From contig CAIPAI010000005.1 in the NCBI GenBank assembly GCA_903863015.1, positions 1 to 55,403 on the forward strand: 55,403 nucleotides of DNA, written 5' to 3'. Shown piece after piece: positions 36,489 through 44,783 of the stretch. The translations under genes were made by a program, and so were the position numbers. The notes beneath the pieces were generated by a model, which searched no databases, was not told the origin of the DNA, and saw nothing but the letters and a program-made list of their open reading frames with translations. The stretch comes from an uncultured Actinomycetes bacterium. GTDB lineage: Bacteria > Actinomycetota > Actinomycetes > Nanopelagicales > Nanopelagicaceae. Numbering within the stretch: the stretch's first letter is position 1; each line of letters opens with the position of its first letter.

Positions 36489-36685
36489 GGCGGACCCCCT
36501 CGCGGTCAATCGATCAAGCGAACGAAATAGTGGCTACTTTCATCAAGTGTGATGGGCTAAGCGTAACCGCTCCGCGGGGGTGAGGTCTTCGCATATAGAT
36601 CGAATGGTCCTTAGGGCGGCTCGCGAGCTGCCCTGCCCGCTGCTCTAGCGACGGTGCGACCAGGAGCCTCAGATAGGCTCGGGTG
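36489..36685. other. Intergenic region with dyad, between divergent CBS and EamA genes
   Basis: This 197-bp gap is the largest in the window. It contains the upstream Shine-Dalgarno of the CBS gene, a 20-bp near-perfect dyad at 36614-36633 (GGGC...GCCC arms around TCGCGA) and the EamA -10 box. I see no gene or RNA in it. Confidence 0.5.
36674..36679 (+). promoter_or_regulatory. Predicted -10 box TAGGCT, leaderless EamA transporter gene
   Basis: TAGGCT with 6 nt to ATG 36686 (GTG 36683 would be only 3 nt away). This favours the ATG. Confidence 0.55.
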
Positions 36686-37618
36686 ATGAGTGATCAGCCG
36701 GCAACCCACCCAATTTCGCCCAGAAGCCATACCGCCCGGCCGTCATTTACCAATTTTCTCCGCCTGGCTGTGGGCGTTCTCGGGGTGGGGACCTCTGGTC
36801 CGCTCCTCGCCTCCGGCTCGATGCCGGTCGCGATGGTGGCGATGTGGCGAAATCTCATTGGAGCCTTGGTGACCCTGCCCTTTGCCTGGCGCTCCTTCGC
36901 TCGGGTACGCACCACGTTGGCGCCCGCTCTCCTTTATCGGGCGCTACGTTCCTCCGCATTTTCAGGTGTTCTCCTGGGGCTGCACTTCCTCGGATACTTC
37001 TCGGCGATGCGACTCACGAGTGTGGCTGCTGGCACCGCACTTGCTGCCACGCAACCGATCTTTGCTGCTCTCTGGGCCCGCATCACTGGGCACCACATTC
37101 CATTTCGTTCGTGGCTCGGCATGGTCGCCGCCCTCTCTGGTGTGGTGATTATTAGCAACGTTGACGCACATCTTTCATGGCGCACGTTCGAGGGAGATCT
37201 TGCGGCACTTGGAAGTGGAGCGGCTGCAGCTGCTTATGTTGTGATTAGTAGCAAAGTGCGCGAGTCACTTGATACGTCGCTGCATACTTTCACTTGCTAC
37301 ATATCTTGCGCCCTCACTTCCTTCTTTATTGCAATTGGTCTCAATCAACTCAATTTCTTTTCATTTGAAAACCCAGTAAAAGAGTGGTTGATTTTGGGAG
37401 GGCTCGTACTGGGAGCGCAGATACTTGGTCATACGATGCTAAATAAAGTCGTAGAGCATGAGTCGCCCACAATTGTTTCTATGGTTGTTCTCTTTGAGGT
37501 GCCGGTGGCGTCAATCTTGGCGGCCATATTTCACGTGGGAAATCGCCCACAGGGCGCACTTATTCCAGGCATTTTGGTGTTGCTGGTAGGCAGTGCGTTT
37601 GTGGTAACTCGCGACTAA
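36686..37618 (+). CDS. EamA/DMT-family transporter
   Basis: 310 residues with about ten membrane helices in two EamA halves (first A-V-G-V-L-G-V-G-T-S-G-P-L-L, second G-D-L-A-A-L-G-S-G-A-A-A-A-A-Y-V-V). The family exports or imports metabolites such as amino acids; the substrate is unknown. Start ATG 36686, leaderless. The stop overlaps the convergent PH-domain gene (CTAA). Confidence 0.86.
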   Translation: MSDQPATHPISPRSHTARPSFTNFLRLAVGVLGVGTSGPLLASGSMPVAMVAMWRNLIGALVTLPFAWRSFARVRTTLAPALLYRALRSSAFSGVLLGLHFLGYFSAMRLTSVAAGTALAATQPIFAALWARITGHHIPFRSWLGMVAALSGVVIISNVDAHLSWRTFEGDLAALGSGAAAAAYVVISSKVRESLDTSLHTFTCYISCALTSFFIAIGLNQLNFFSFENPVKEWLILGGLVLGAQILGHTMLNKVVEHESPTIVSMVVLFEVPVASILAAIFHVGNRPQGALIPGILVLLVGSAFVVTRD

Positions 37619-38085
37619 TCGTTAACGCGAGCCCACGGTTTAAGTGCGGATTGAATATCCCTATTGGGGGTCCAAGAGGTTCCGCGACGAGCCTTCCAAT
37701 AATTTTCGATCTCCGTCATCTTCTTTTTCATGAGGGGATCAGGGGTAAAGGCGCTAGTTGTAGGAGCGCGCAGAATCCACACTTTTCCGCGCTGATCGAT
37801 GATGGTCGCGGTGGTGGCAAGTCGCGAGATCGAGTAATCGATTCCTTGGATTTCCGACCAGGCAAGCTTTGTATGTCGTACCGAATCGATGACGAGTGAC
37901 TCGGGGGTGCAAGTGCATCCCCAGGCAGCTGACCAGAGGTAGAGGACACCACCTACGAGTACGCCGACGAGGGCGCCAAGTGGGCCGACCATTAGGAAGC
38001 CAATTACTGCGATCACTAGGCCAGCTAGTGCGAACATTAGACGCGCTCGCGGAACCATGCGGTAGGTACGAATCTCAGATGCCAT
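37615..38085 (-). CDS. Membrane-anchored PH-like domain protein
   Basis: 156 residues: two short hydrophobic segments at about 16-32 and 35-53, then a small beta-rich domain with C-T-P-E-S-L-V-I-D-S-V-R-H-T-K-L-A-W-S-E-I-Q-G-I, resembling bacterial PH domains (bPH). Its function is unknown. ATG 38085 is preferred over 38205, with AGGA 8 nt upstream and the domain starting right after. Divergent from the PHP gene. Confidence 0.72.
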   Translation of the reverse strand: MASEIRTYRMVPRARLMFALAGLVIAVIGFLMVGPLGALVGVLVGGVLYLWSAAWGCTCTPESLVIDSVRHTKLAWSEIQGIDYSISRLATTATIIDQRGKVWILRAPTTSAFTPDPLMKKKMTEIENYWKARRGTSWTPNRDIQSALKPWARVND

Positions 38086-38161
38086 GGGGGCATCCTGCCA
38101 GCAAGCGGGCGGCGAAGTGAGAGTATTGCCGAAGAGTTTGCAAGAAAGAGAGGTGGGACAG

Positions 38162-39013
38162 GTGCGGATCGACTTGCACACACATAGCAATTCAAGTGAT
38201 GGCACCGCCTCGCCTACGCAATTGGTTCACGCTGCCGAGGTGGCCCACCTCGACGTGATTGCCTTGACCGACCATGACACCTACGCCGGGTGGGAAGAGG
38301 CCGCCGGTGCACTTTCTGAGCTCTCTGCTCCGGTGAAGTTGGTACGCGGAGTTGAAATGTCCTGCCGAAGCCTCGAAGGCATTTCGCTACACATGCTGGG
38401 ACTACTTGTTGACCCTGGGTATAAAGCTCTATCTGAGGCGCTAGAACAATCGCGAGATGACCGTATTCCGCGGATGAAAGCCATCATTAAAAAAATGCAA
38501 GATGAAGGATTCGACATTTCATTTTCGGATGTAGAGGCCCAACTCTCAGATGGCGCAACATTAGGTCGACCGCATTTGGCCGATGCCCTAGTGGCTAAGC
38601 AGATCGTGCCCGACCGTGATTCAGCTTTTCGCGATTTTCTTCATAATGATTCACGTTTTTATGTTGGCCACTTCGCAAGCGATGCTCTCGACGGTGTTCG
38701 ATTGATAAAAGCTGCCGGAGGTATTGCGATCTTCGCGCATCCCGGTGCCGCAAAGCGTGGGAGCGTGGTGAGCCCGGAGTTCATCGCAGAACTGGCAAAT
38801 GCTGGACTTGATGCTTTAGAGGTCGACCATCGGGATCACGACGAAAAGACGCGACAGGATTTACGTGCACTCGCTGCAGAACTTGGTCTTTTGACGACTG
38901 GATCAAGCGATTTTCATGGGACCGGAAAAATGAATGAACTTGGAGAGAACCTCACGGCGCCTGAAGTGTGGGATCAACTACACTCAAGGGCGACTGGTAT
39001 TCCTGTTTTGTAA
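38162..39013 (+). CDS. PHP-domain phosphoesterase (RNase AM/3',5'-nucleotide phosphatase type)
   Basis: 283 residues. Metal-binding PHP motifs: D-L-H-T-H-S-N-S-S-D-G-T at the N-terminus, A-L-T-D-H-D-T, E-M-S and D-F-H-G-T-G near the C-terminus. The family includes YciV/TrpH enzymes that hydrolyse 3',5'-bisphosphate nucleotides and 5' ends of RNA. GTG 38162 is chosen because the motif starts three residues later and GAGAGG lies upstream. Confidence 0.87.
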   Translation: MRIDLHTHSNSSDGTASPTQLVHAAEVAHLDVIALTDHDTYAGWEEAAGALSELSAPVKLVRGVEMSCRSLEGISLHMLGLLVDPGYKALSEALEQSRDDRIPRMKAIIKKMQDEGFDISFSDVEAQLSDGATLGRPHLADALVAKQIVPDRDSAFRDFLHNDSRFYVGHFASDALDGVRLIKAAGGIAIFAHPGAAKRGSVVSPEFIAELANAGLDALEVDHRDHDEKTRQDLRALAAELGLLTTGSSDFHGTGKMNELGENLTAPEVWDQLHSRATGIPVL

Positions 39014-39044
39014 ATGCGGTAGGCAATGAGATGAGGTGGCGTCA

Positions 39045-39647
39045 ATGTCTTTATGGAAATTTGGTCTTGAGGTATTCGTGGCGCTCTTTGTCATTATGGA
39101 TCCACCAGGCTCTGCACCGATCTTCTTGGGGTTGGTGTCAGATAAGAGTGCGGCTGAGCGTAAGAAGTTGGCGCTCCATGCCACACTCGTCGCCTTTTCG
39201 GTAATCACATTATTTGCACTCTTTGGTCAATTCATTTTGAGTTACTTGGGCATTTCACTCTCCGCTATGCAGGCTGCTGGTGGTTTGCTGCTCTTGCTGG
39301 TCTCGTTAGAACTTCTCACTGGAAAAGATCAAGGCCATCACAGTGCGGGGGATACCAACATCGCACTAGTTCCCCTCGGAACGCCTCTGCTAGCAGGTCC
39401 AGGCGCGATTGTGGCCACTATTATTTTCGTGCGCCGCATTGAAACAGTGAATGAAGGATTAGTTCTGGCCGCTGCAGTCATTGCGGTGCACGTTGCCTTG
39501 TGGCTGATTCTCCGAGCCTCTAGCGGCGTCTTTAGAGTTCTTCGTCAATCCGGCGTTACCTTGGTCGCTCGCATCGCGGGGCTTCTTCTCAGCGCTATCG
39601 CAGTACAAATGATTGCTGACGCTATCCGGGCATTCGTTAAGGCTTAA
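39045..39647 (+). CDS. MarC-family integral membrane protein
   Basis: 200 residues with six membrane segments and the MarC pattern F-V-I-M-D-P-P-G-S-A-P-I-F-L at the N-terminus and L-G-T-P-L-L-A-G-P-G-A-I-V-A in the middle. The function is uncertain. ATG 39045 lies about 8 nt after GAGG; GTG 39036 would add three residues. The RecB-like gene starts 2 nt after its stop. Confidence 0.87.
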   Translation: MSLWKFGLEVFVALFVIMDPPGSAPIFLGLVSDKSAAERKKLALHATLVAFSVITLFALFGQFILSYLGISLSAMQAAGGLLLLLVSLELLTGKDQGHHSAGDTNIALVPLGTPLLAGPGAIVATIIFVRRIETVNEGLVLAAAVIAVHVALWLILRASSGVFRVLRQSGVTLVARIAGLLLSAIAVQMIADAIRAFVKA

Positions 39648-39649
39648 TA

Positions 39650-40492
39650 ATGAGCGAAAATGTGCAACCAGAACTTGATGGCATGCCGACTCGTCTCTTC
39701 AGTGCAACTCCTACGCGATTAGATACCTGGCTCTCTTGTCCGCGTAAGTATCGAATGAACTATTTAGATTCACCGAAATTACCGAAAGGTCCGCCGCGGG
39801 CTGCCACCAGTATGGGTATTGCGGTACACAACGCCTTAAAAGATTGGTGGAAGTTAGAGGCGGCGGCACGTACGCCGGATTCTGGTGGGTCACTCGTTCG
39901 AGCGAATTGGCGCGATGATGGATTTCGAGATGATGAACAATCTCAAGGTGCATTGGCGCGAGCTGTCGCATGGGTGCAGGGATATCTTTCCCGGGTAAAC
40001 CCAGAGTTTGAGCCTCGCGGGGTTGAGCGCACCGTTTCTTTCACCACTGATCACCTCTCGCTGCAAGGCAGGGTTGATCGGATTGATCAGCGCGGCGATG
40101 AATTAGTCATTGTTGATTACAAGACGGGACGTCACCCTTTAAACGAGGCTGAAACAGCTTCGTCGCTAGCGCTGGCAATTTATGCCAGCGGAGCAGAGCG
40201 CACACTTCGCAAAACCTGCGTACAAGTTGAACTTCATCATCTGCCCACTGGCGAAGTACAAGTTCATCGTCACACGGCCGAGAGTCGGGCACGACACATT
40301 GAAAGGGCCGACCAGATCGGAATGGAGGCGGCCGCTGCAGAGGCAGCTTTTAAGGTGCGCCCCACAGAATTAGATGTGATCTTTCCCCCGACCCCCTCTT
40401 CGCTCTGCGGATATTGCGACTTTGCGCAACACTGTGATGCATTCAGCGGAACGCCTGCATTGCCATGGGCGGGGATTGATCTCATGGAGTAA
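39650..40492 (+). CDS. RecB-family PD-(D/E)XK exonuclease with Fe-S cysteines
   Basis: 280 residues. Motifs: L-S-C-P-R-K-Y-R near residue 30 (first Cys of a cluster), G-R-V-D-R-I-D near 143, V-I-V-D-Y-K-T-G near 158 (catalytic D and K) and a C-terminal C-G-Y-C-D-F-A-Q-H-C. The four Cys match the Fe-S cluster of Cas4/AddB/RecB-like nucleases. No cas genes are near, so it is probably a DNA repair nuclease. ATG 39650 overlaps no gene. Confidence 0.88.
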   Translation: MSENVQPELDGMPTRLFSATPTRLDTWLSCPRKYRMNYLDSPKLPKGPPRAATSMGIAVHNALKDWWKLEAAARTPDSGGSLVRANWRDDGFRDDEQSQGALARAVAWVQGYLSRVNPEFEPRGVERTVSFTTDHLSLQGRVDRIDQRGDELVIVDYKTGRHPLNEAETASSLALAIYASGAERTLRKTCVQVELHHLPTGEVQVHRHTAESRARHIERADQIGMEAAAAEAAFKVRPTELDVIFPPTPSSLCGYCDFAQHCDAFSGTPALPWAGIDLME

Positions 40493-40513
40493 GTACGGGT
40501 AGAGGAGGGGCTC

Positions 40514-41293
40514 ATGGGTACCGATTTCGGTCTCTTTGGTCCCGATTCCATCACTTGGCGAGTACATGCAGATCCATCTATGGCTGTTGGTGGCGTGCGA
40601 GCACTGCTTCAACAAGCTCTTCACCCCATTGCAATGGCAGGGGTCGCCGGTCATTCGAATTTTCGCGAGGATGCGTGGGGGAGACTCAGTCGCACGGCTG
40701 AATATGTGGGAATCGTTACCTATGGCACTACTGCCGAAGCGAAAGTTGCCTCCGAGCGCGTGCGTGCGGTGCACCGAAAGTTGAAGTTGGACGATCCTCA
40801 TTTGCTGCGTTGGGTTCATGTCAGCATGGTGGATTCGTTCCTTGATGTAGCAAAAAGATCGGGCATGGCTTTGAGCGATGCGGATGCCGATCGCTATCTC
40901 ACGGAGATGCAGGAGTTCGCCCGTCAAGTGGGAATTGCTTCTGATATTCCAGCCAATCGAGTAGAGGTTGCGCAATATTTGCAAGATATTTCACCGGAAC
41001 TTATGGCAAGCGATGAAGCACGCGAAGGTGCACGTTTCATCGCGATTCCACCGATGCCTGATTGGGTGCGATACGGAACTCCCGCGCAAGGCGCCTGGGC
41101 CGGGATCTCGTTACTGGCAGCACAATCGATGCCAGCGTGGGCCAACAAACTTTATGGATTTCCAGTGATCCCCACGTTTATTACAGACACCGCGCTACGC
41201 GCATTCCGATTGGCGTTGATGGCAATCCCGGGAAGCGTGCGCGAAGGTCCGCACGTGAGGGCTGCCCGATCACGAGTGAGTGCTGAGAGCTAG
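40514..41293 (+). CDS. MpaB/DUF2236 oxygenase-like protein
   Basis: 259 residues with F-G-P-D-S-I-T-W-R-V-H-A-D-P-S near the start, A-L-L-Q-Q-A-L-H-P-I-A-M-A-G-V-A, and W-G-R-L-S-R-T-A-E-Y-V. This is the pattern of the DUF2236/latex-clearing-like MpaB family, haem-dependent oxygenases in tested members. The conserved His of L-H-P is present. The substrate is unknown. GAGGGG precedes ATG 40514. Confidence 0.83.
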   Translation: MGTDFGLFGPDSITWRVHADPSMAVGGVRALLQQALHPIAMAGVAGHSNFREDAWGRLSRTAEYVGIVTYGTTAEAKVASERVRAVHRKLKLDDPHLLRWVHVSMVDSFLDVAKRSGMALSDADADRYLTEMQEFARQVGIASDIPANRVEVAQYLQDISPELMASDEAREGARFIAIPPMPDWVRYGTPAQGAWAGISLLAAQSMPAWANKLYGFPVIPTFITDTALRAFRLALMAIPGSVREGPHVRAARSRVSAES

Positions 41294-41296
41294 TAG

Positions 41297-42697
41297 TTAC
41301 TCTCCTGCAGAACTTCGAGTGCGCTTGCGCTCGCGATCTTTGCGCGGTGCTGGTGCGCTCGGTGCGGAAACTTTGGCGTGCTCTGGTTTCTTAGGTGCGC
41401 TCTTTCGATCACTACCTCGGCCGTCTGCTGCCTTGGGTGGGCGCTTAGATTTGAGATCGATATCTTCAATCTCTTCTGCTGCTAGCCCGGCTTTCGCCCG
41501 TTGTGAACGGGGGAGTACTCCAGTGATTTCGGGAGCGATATTGAGATCCGTGAATAGCCACTCGGAAGATGAGTACGTCTCTTTGGGATCTGCCATATCG
41601 AGCTTAAGAGCAGTATTGATCATGTTCCAGCGCGCCAATTCATCCCAGTCGACAAAGGTAATGGCGATGCCGCCAGCGCCAGCGCGACCAGTACGACCGA
41701 TGCGGTGGAGATAGACCTTTTCGTCATCGGGGCATTGGTAGTTAATAACGTGAGTAACGCCTTCGACATCGATACCTCGTGCAGCCACATCGGTGGCTAC
41801 CAAGATATCTACCTTGCCATTTCGGAAAGCGCGGAGCGCTTGTTCGCGAGCGCCTTGACCTAGATCGCCATGTACCGCACCAGAGGCAAAGCCACGTTCG
41901 GTGAGTTCGTCGGAAACCTTTGCAGCTGTGCGCTTCGTACGACAGAAGACCACGGTTGCTCCGCGACCTTCGGCTTGCAGAATACGTGCGAGCATTTCGA
42001 TTTTGTCCATCGCGTGCGCTCGGTATGCAAATTGTTCAACGCCTTCAACTGTTGAGCCGCCTTCTTCAGCAACGCGGATGTGAGTCGGTTGATCCATGAA
42101 TTTACGCGCGAGCGTGATGATCTCGCCGGGCATTGTTGCGGAGAAGAGCATGGTCTGACGAGCTTCTGGGATCAGGCGAAGAATTGCTTCGATATCTGGC
42201 AAGAAGCCAAGATCGAGCATTTCGTCTGCTTCATCGAGAACCAGAATTCGTACTTCATTTAATTTCAGATGTCCTTGACGTGCAAGATCAAGAAGACGAC
42301 CAGGTGTTCCCACGACCACATCGATGCCCTTGTTGAGTGCATCAAGCTGTGGTTCAAAGGCGCGTCCGCCGTACAAAGCGAGTACGCGGATATCTCGGAT
42401 GCGGCCGGCGACCAAGAGGTCTTCGGCTACCTGGACGCAGAGTTCGCGAGTAGGAACCACGACCAGGGCTTGCGCCTTGCCGGTTGCGCCTTCGCTCTTG
42501 GAGAGAACTCGATCGATGATCGGAATGCCGAAACCGAGGGTCTTTCCGGTCCCGGTCTTTGCCTGGCCGATGAGGTCATTTCCGCTTAATGCCAGCGGGA
42601 GGACCATCTCTTGGATAGCAAACGGGGCGGTGATGCCGATGGGCGCTAGCGCCTCAATGGTCTCAGGGCGCACGCCTAGCTCAATAAACGACGCCAC
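41297..42697 (-). CDS. DEAD-box RNA helicase (RhlE type)
   Basis: 466 residues. All motifs are present: A-K-T-G-T-G-K-T near residue 55, P-T-R-E-L, V-L-D-E-A-D-E-M, S-A-T, R-G-I-D, and H-R-I-G-R-T-G-R-A-G. A Lys/Arg-rich tail follows about residue 400. It unwinds RNA, perhaps in ribosome assembly or RNA decay. GTG 42697 has AAAGGAG with 4-nt spacing; the 57-codon upstream extension of the open frame runs through the divergent gene and is ignored. It matches Rv3211 in context. Confidence 0.92.
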   Translation of the reverse strand: MASFIELGVRPETIEALAPIGITAPFAIQEMVLPLALSGNDLIGQAKTGTGKTLGFGIPIIDRVLSKSEGATGKAQALVVVPTRELCVQVAEDLLVAGRIRDIRVLALYGGRAFEPQLDALNKGIDVVVGTPGRLLDLARQGHLKLNEVRILVLDEADEMLDLGFLPDIEAILRLIPEARQTMLFSATMPGEIITLARKFMDQPTHIRVAEEGGSTVEGVEQFAYRAHAMDKIEMLARILQAEGRGATVVFCRTKRTAAKVSDELTERGFASGAVHGDLGQGAREQALRAFRNGKVDILVATDVAARGIDVEGVTHVINYQCPDDEKVYLHRIGRTGRAGAGGIAITFVDWDELARWNMINTALKLDMADPKETYSSSEWLFTDLNIAPEITGVLPRSQRAKAGLAAEEIEDIDLKSKRPPKAADGRGSDRKSAPKKPEHAKVSAPSAPAPRKDRERKRTRSSAGE

Positions 42698-42721
42698 CAG
42701 ACTCCTTTCGAGGTTTGGCTC

Positions 42722-42731
42722 ATCGTAGCCT
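42722..42731. promoter_or_regulatory. Overlapping divergent -10 boxes of helicase and ferritin-like gene
   Basis: Minus-strand TACGAT (42722-42727) and plus-strand TAGCCT (42726-42731) share the dinucleotide TA. The plus box is 20 nt before GTG 42752, so a short leader is expected; the minus box would give a leader of about 18 nt including AAAGGAG. Confidence 0.45.
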
Positions 42732-42751
42732 TCTTTGGCAGAGTTCCCTCC

Positions 42752-43408
42752 GTGAGTACTTCTCCTGAGGCTAAAGCCCCGACTCTTGACCGCCGAATCG
42801 TGGAATTGAGCGCGGCGGTGGCTTATGGCGAATTGGCAGGGTTCTTCCGAATGAGCAGCGATGCGCAACTCGCTCCCTCAATCAGCGACTCAGCCAGTTT
42901 GGCTCGTCTGGCCAATATCGAGTTCAACCACTATTTCGTGCTGGCTGATTTCTTGGCACGTCACGGAGTTGATGTGGAGCATGAAATGGGTCAATTCGTG
43001 CCCGCATTTGAAGCTTTTCACGAACGGACCATGCCTGCTGATTGGTTTGAATGTTTAGTAAAGGCGTATGTGGGAGATTCCATCGCGGTTGATTTCTACC
43101 GTGAAATTGCTGGTTCACTCGATGTGGAATTGCAGCAGATTATTTTGCAGGTCGCTAATTCCGATGAGCACATGGACTTCCTTGTCACGACTCTCGGTGC
43201 GGCGATTTTTGATGATCCAAAATTAGCTGGACGTTTGGCGCTCTGGGCTCGTCGCTTAGTGGGAGAGGCGTTGGCCCAAGCGCAGGAGCTCGCCGTTGAA
43301 CATCAGGGCCTCTTTGATCTTTTCGCGACCATGGATATCGCGCGCGTCTTCAAGAAACTTACTGAGAACCACACTCACCGCATGCAACGCCTCGGTCTTG
43401 CCCCTTAA
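42752..43408 (+). CDS. Ferritin-like fold protein (MiaE-like)
   Basis: 218 residues of a four-helix-bundle ferritin-like fold. Possible di-iron ligands lie in the helices with L-A-N-I-E-F-N-H-Y and N-S-D-E-H-M-D, E-x(n)-E-H-like pairs. In mycobacteria a homologue stands beside the DEAD-box helicase (Rv3210c). It has been compared to tRNA hydroxylase MiaE; the function is unproven. Start GTG 42752, no strong Shine-Dalgarno; TAGCCT 20 nt upstream. Confidence 0.75.
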   Translation: MSTSPEAKAPTLDRRIVELSAAVAYGELAGFFRMSSDAQLAPSISDSASLARLANIEFNHYFVLADFLARHGVDVEHEMGQFVPAFEAFHERTMPADWFECLVKAYVGDSIAVDFYREIAGSLDVELQQIILQVANSDEHMDFLVTTLGAAIFDDPKLAGRLALWARRLVGEALAQAQELAVEHQGLFDLFATMDIARVFKKLTENHTHRMQRLGLAP

Positions 43409-43415
43409 TCTATAT

Positions 43416-44474
43416 TTATTGTTTGAATTGAATCCAGTTCGTGGTTGAGCTTCTGTCGTCACCAGCATTGAAATCGCAAGGTTTTGCGTCCCTCGATGCT
43501 TTTGATTCTTTAGTGTTTGTTGGGGTTACTCCGAATTTGGCGAAGGACTCCAACACTTTGGGGGCCATATGGTCAAAGATGCTGTCAAGTATTTCAGCTC
43601 CATCTTTTGAACGATATAAACCATGAAGGTCCAGATCGAAATCGAATTCCTTCTGTGCTAGCGAAGCGAAACCGATCAATTCACCGGCTTTGATTTTTTC
43701 TCCTACCTTAAATTCTCTGGAAAAATAGACGTGACCGAAGACAAATTCCACCATCGGATCAACAGGAGTTGCGAAACCAATTCCATTTCCGCTTTGTGGT
43801 CGGCCGCCAACTTTTGCAGACTCTAGTGAGATGCTGGAAACTGTGCCATCGAATGGAGCAAAGAGTTTTACTTTGTCGGTCGTGCCTTGGAACTGTGTGG
43901 TGGGAAAAAGATAGTGCTTTAAGGAGCGATTAGTCTCGAGCACTTGATCGAATGTATATCCATCGCGATTGTGGCCTGAGCAACTTCGGTATTTAGATAT
44001 CGCCTGTATTTGAGTTAAATCCACTGGAATTGCAGTTATGTAAATCGCGGTCGGGTTTGGCCCATCCAATTTTTTGTCGCCATTTGTGCTTTTGTTCGGA
44101 TCTACACCTTGGGTGGCTCCTTGGCTTTTATTGGGGTCGAAGCCTTGAGTTGAACCGGTTGCGCCACCAGGGGCGGGGCCAGCACCCTTCTTGGGATCGA
44201 TAGCAGCACCTGAAGTACTCGAATTCGATGCAGGCGAGGAATTCGACGGCTTAGCAACGGGGGCGAGCAACCAGACGAGTGTCTTACTCTTCTTATCGCA
44301 CTTGAGTAATTTTCCGCCGACCGTAGCGCTGGCTCCCGCTTTTGTGCACGTGGCGCCAAGTTTTGGCGTGGGCGCTTTGGTTGCTGCCATCACCGGCGAA
44401 ACGGAGGCCAGCGTGAGTGCGCTAATCGTGAAAAATGTGGCTACGTGCGAACTCGCAAGCTGACGATGACTCAT
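43416..44474 (-). CDS. Secreted protein with Cys-x-rich N-terminal domain and M23-like barrel, function unknown
   Basis: 352 residues. Signal peptide about 1-30 (cut after V-M-A-A), then G-A-T-C-T-K-A-G-A-S-A-T-V-G-G-K-L-L-K-C, a short two-Cys domain widespread in secreted actinobacterial proteins. A low-complexity linker with two near copies of the DPNKS unit follows (about residues 110-140). The C-terminal part (V-K-L-F-A-P-F-D-G-T-V, G-E-K-I-K-A-G-E-L-I-G-F) resembles the barrel of M23 peptidases, but the usual HxxxD and HxH zinc ligands are not seen, so it may bind rather than cut. ATG 44474 is preceded by TACCCT with 5 nt. This gene appears more A+T-rich than its neighbours by eye and breaks a conserved cluster. 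Confidence 0.65.
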   Translation of the reverse strand: MSHRQLASSHVATFFTISALTLASVSPVMAATKAPTPKLGATCTKAGASATVGGKLLKCDKKSKTLVWLLAPVAKPSNSSPASNSSTSGAAIDPKKGAGPAPGGATGSTQGFDPNKSQGATQGVDPNKSTNGDKKLDGPNPTAIYITAIPVDLTQIQAISKYRSCSGHNRDGYTFDQVLETNRSLKHYLFPTTQFQGTTDKVKLFAPFDGTVSSISLESAKVGGRPQSGNGIGFATPVDPMVEFVFGHVYFSREFKVGEKIKAGELIGFASLAQKEFDFDLDLHGLYRSKDGAEILDSIFDHMAPKVLESFAKFGVTPTNTKESKASRDAKPCDFNAGDDRSSTTNWIQFKQ

Positions 44475-44479
44475 GGTCC

Positions 44480-44485
44480 AGGGTA
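44480..44485 (-). promoter_or_regulatory. Predicted -10 box TACCCT of secreted protein gene
   Basis: TACCCT on the minus strand, 5 nt before ATG 44474. Confidence 0.4.
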
Positions 44486-44520
44486 GCGGCGTCCCCACCA
44501 ATTAACTAGGGGCTGCCCGT

Positions 44521-44745
44521 TTAACCAGCGGCAAAACCAACTTTTCTCTCATTTGGAATGCCAAGCTCTACATAAGCAAGCTTTTCAATGGGGACCATCA
44601 CAATGCGACCTTTATCGTCTGCAAGTTTCAATGTACCGCCGTCTTTAAGTGCAGCAGCCACTATCTTTTCAATCTCTGCGCCTGTCTGACTGCTCTCAAG
44701 CAGGATTTCTCGATTGGTCTGTGAGACACCGATCTTTACTTCCAT
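44521..44745 (-). CDS. DUF3107 small protein
   Basis: A 74-residue conserved actinobacterial protein (I-G-V-S-Q-T-N-R-E-I-L-L-E-S, K-G-R-I-V-M-V-P, I-P-N-E-R-K-V-G-F at the end), matching DUF3107 (Rv3208A-like); function unknown. AAGGAG lies 8 nt before the ATG. The predicted promoter TAGGCT (44786-44791) overlaps the last codons of the TetR gene. Confidence 0.88.
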   Translation of the reverse strand: MEVKIGVSQTNREILLESSQTGAEIEKIVAAALKDGGTLKLADDKGRIVMVPIEKLAYVELGIPNERKVGFAAG

Positions 44746-44783
44746 GGCACATCTCCTTTAGCGCTTCTGCAGTCAACTGATTC

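Noticed and set aside
36614-36633. Intrinsic terminator
   Set aside because: The dyad lies between two divergent genes and has no T-run on either side.
39650-40492. Cas4
   Set aside because: The Fe-S PD-(D/E)XK nuclease resembles Cas4, but no cas genes or CRISPR array are in the window and the length fits RecB-family exonucleases.
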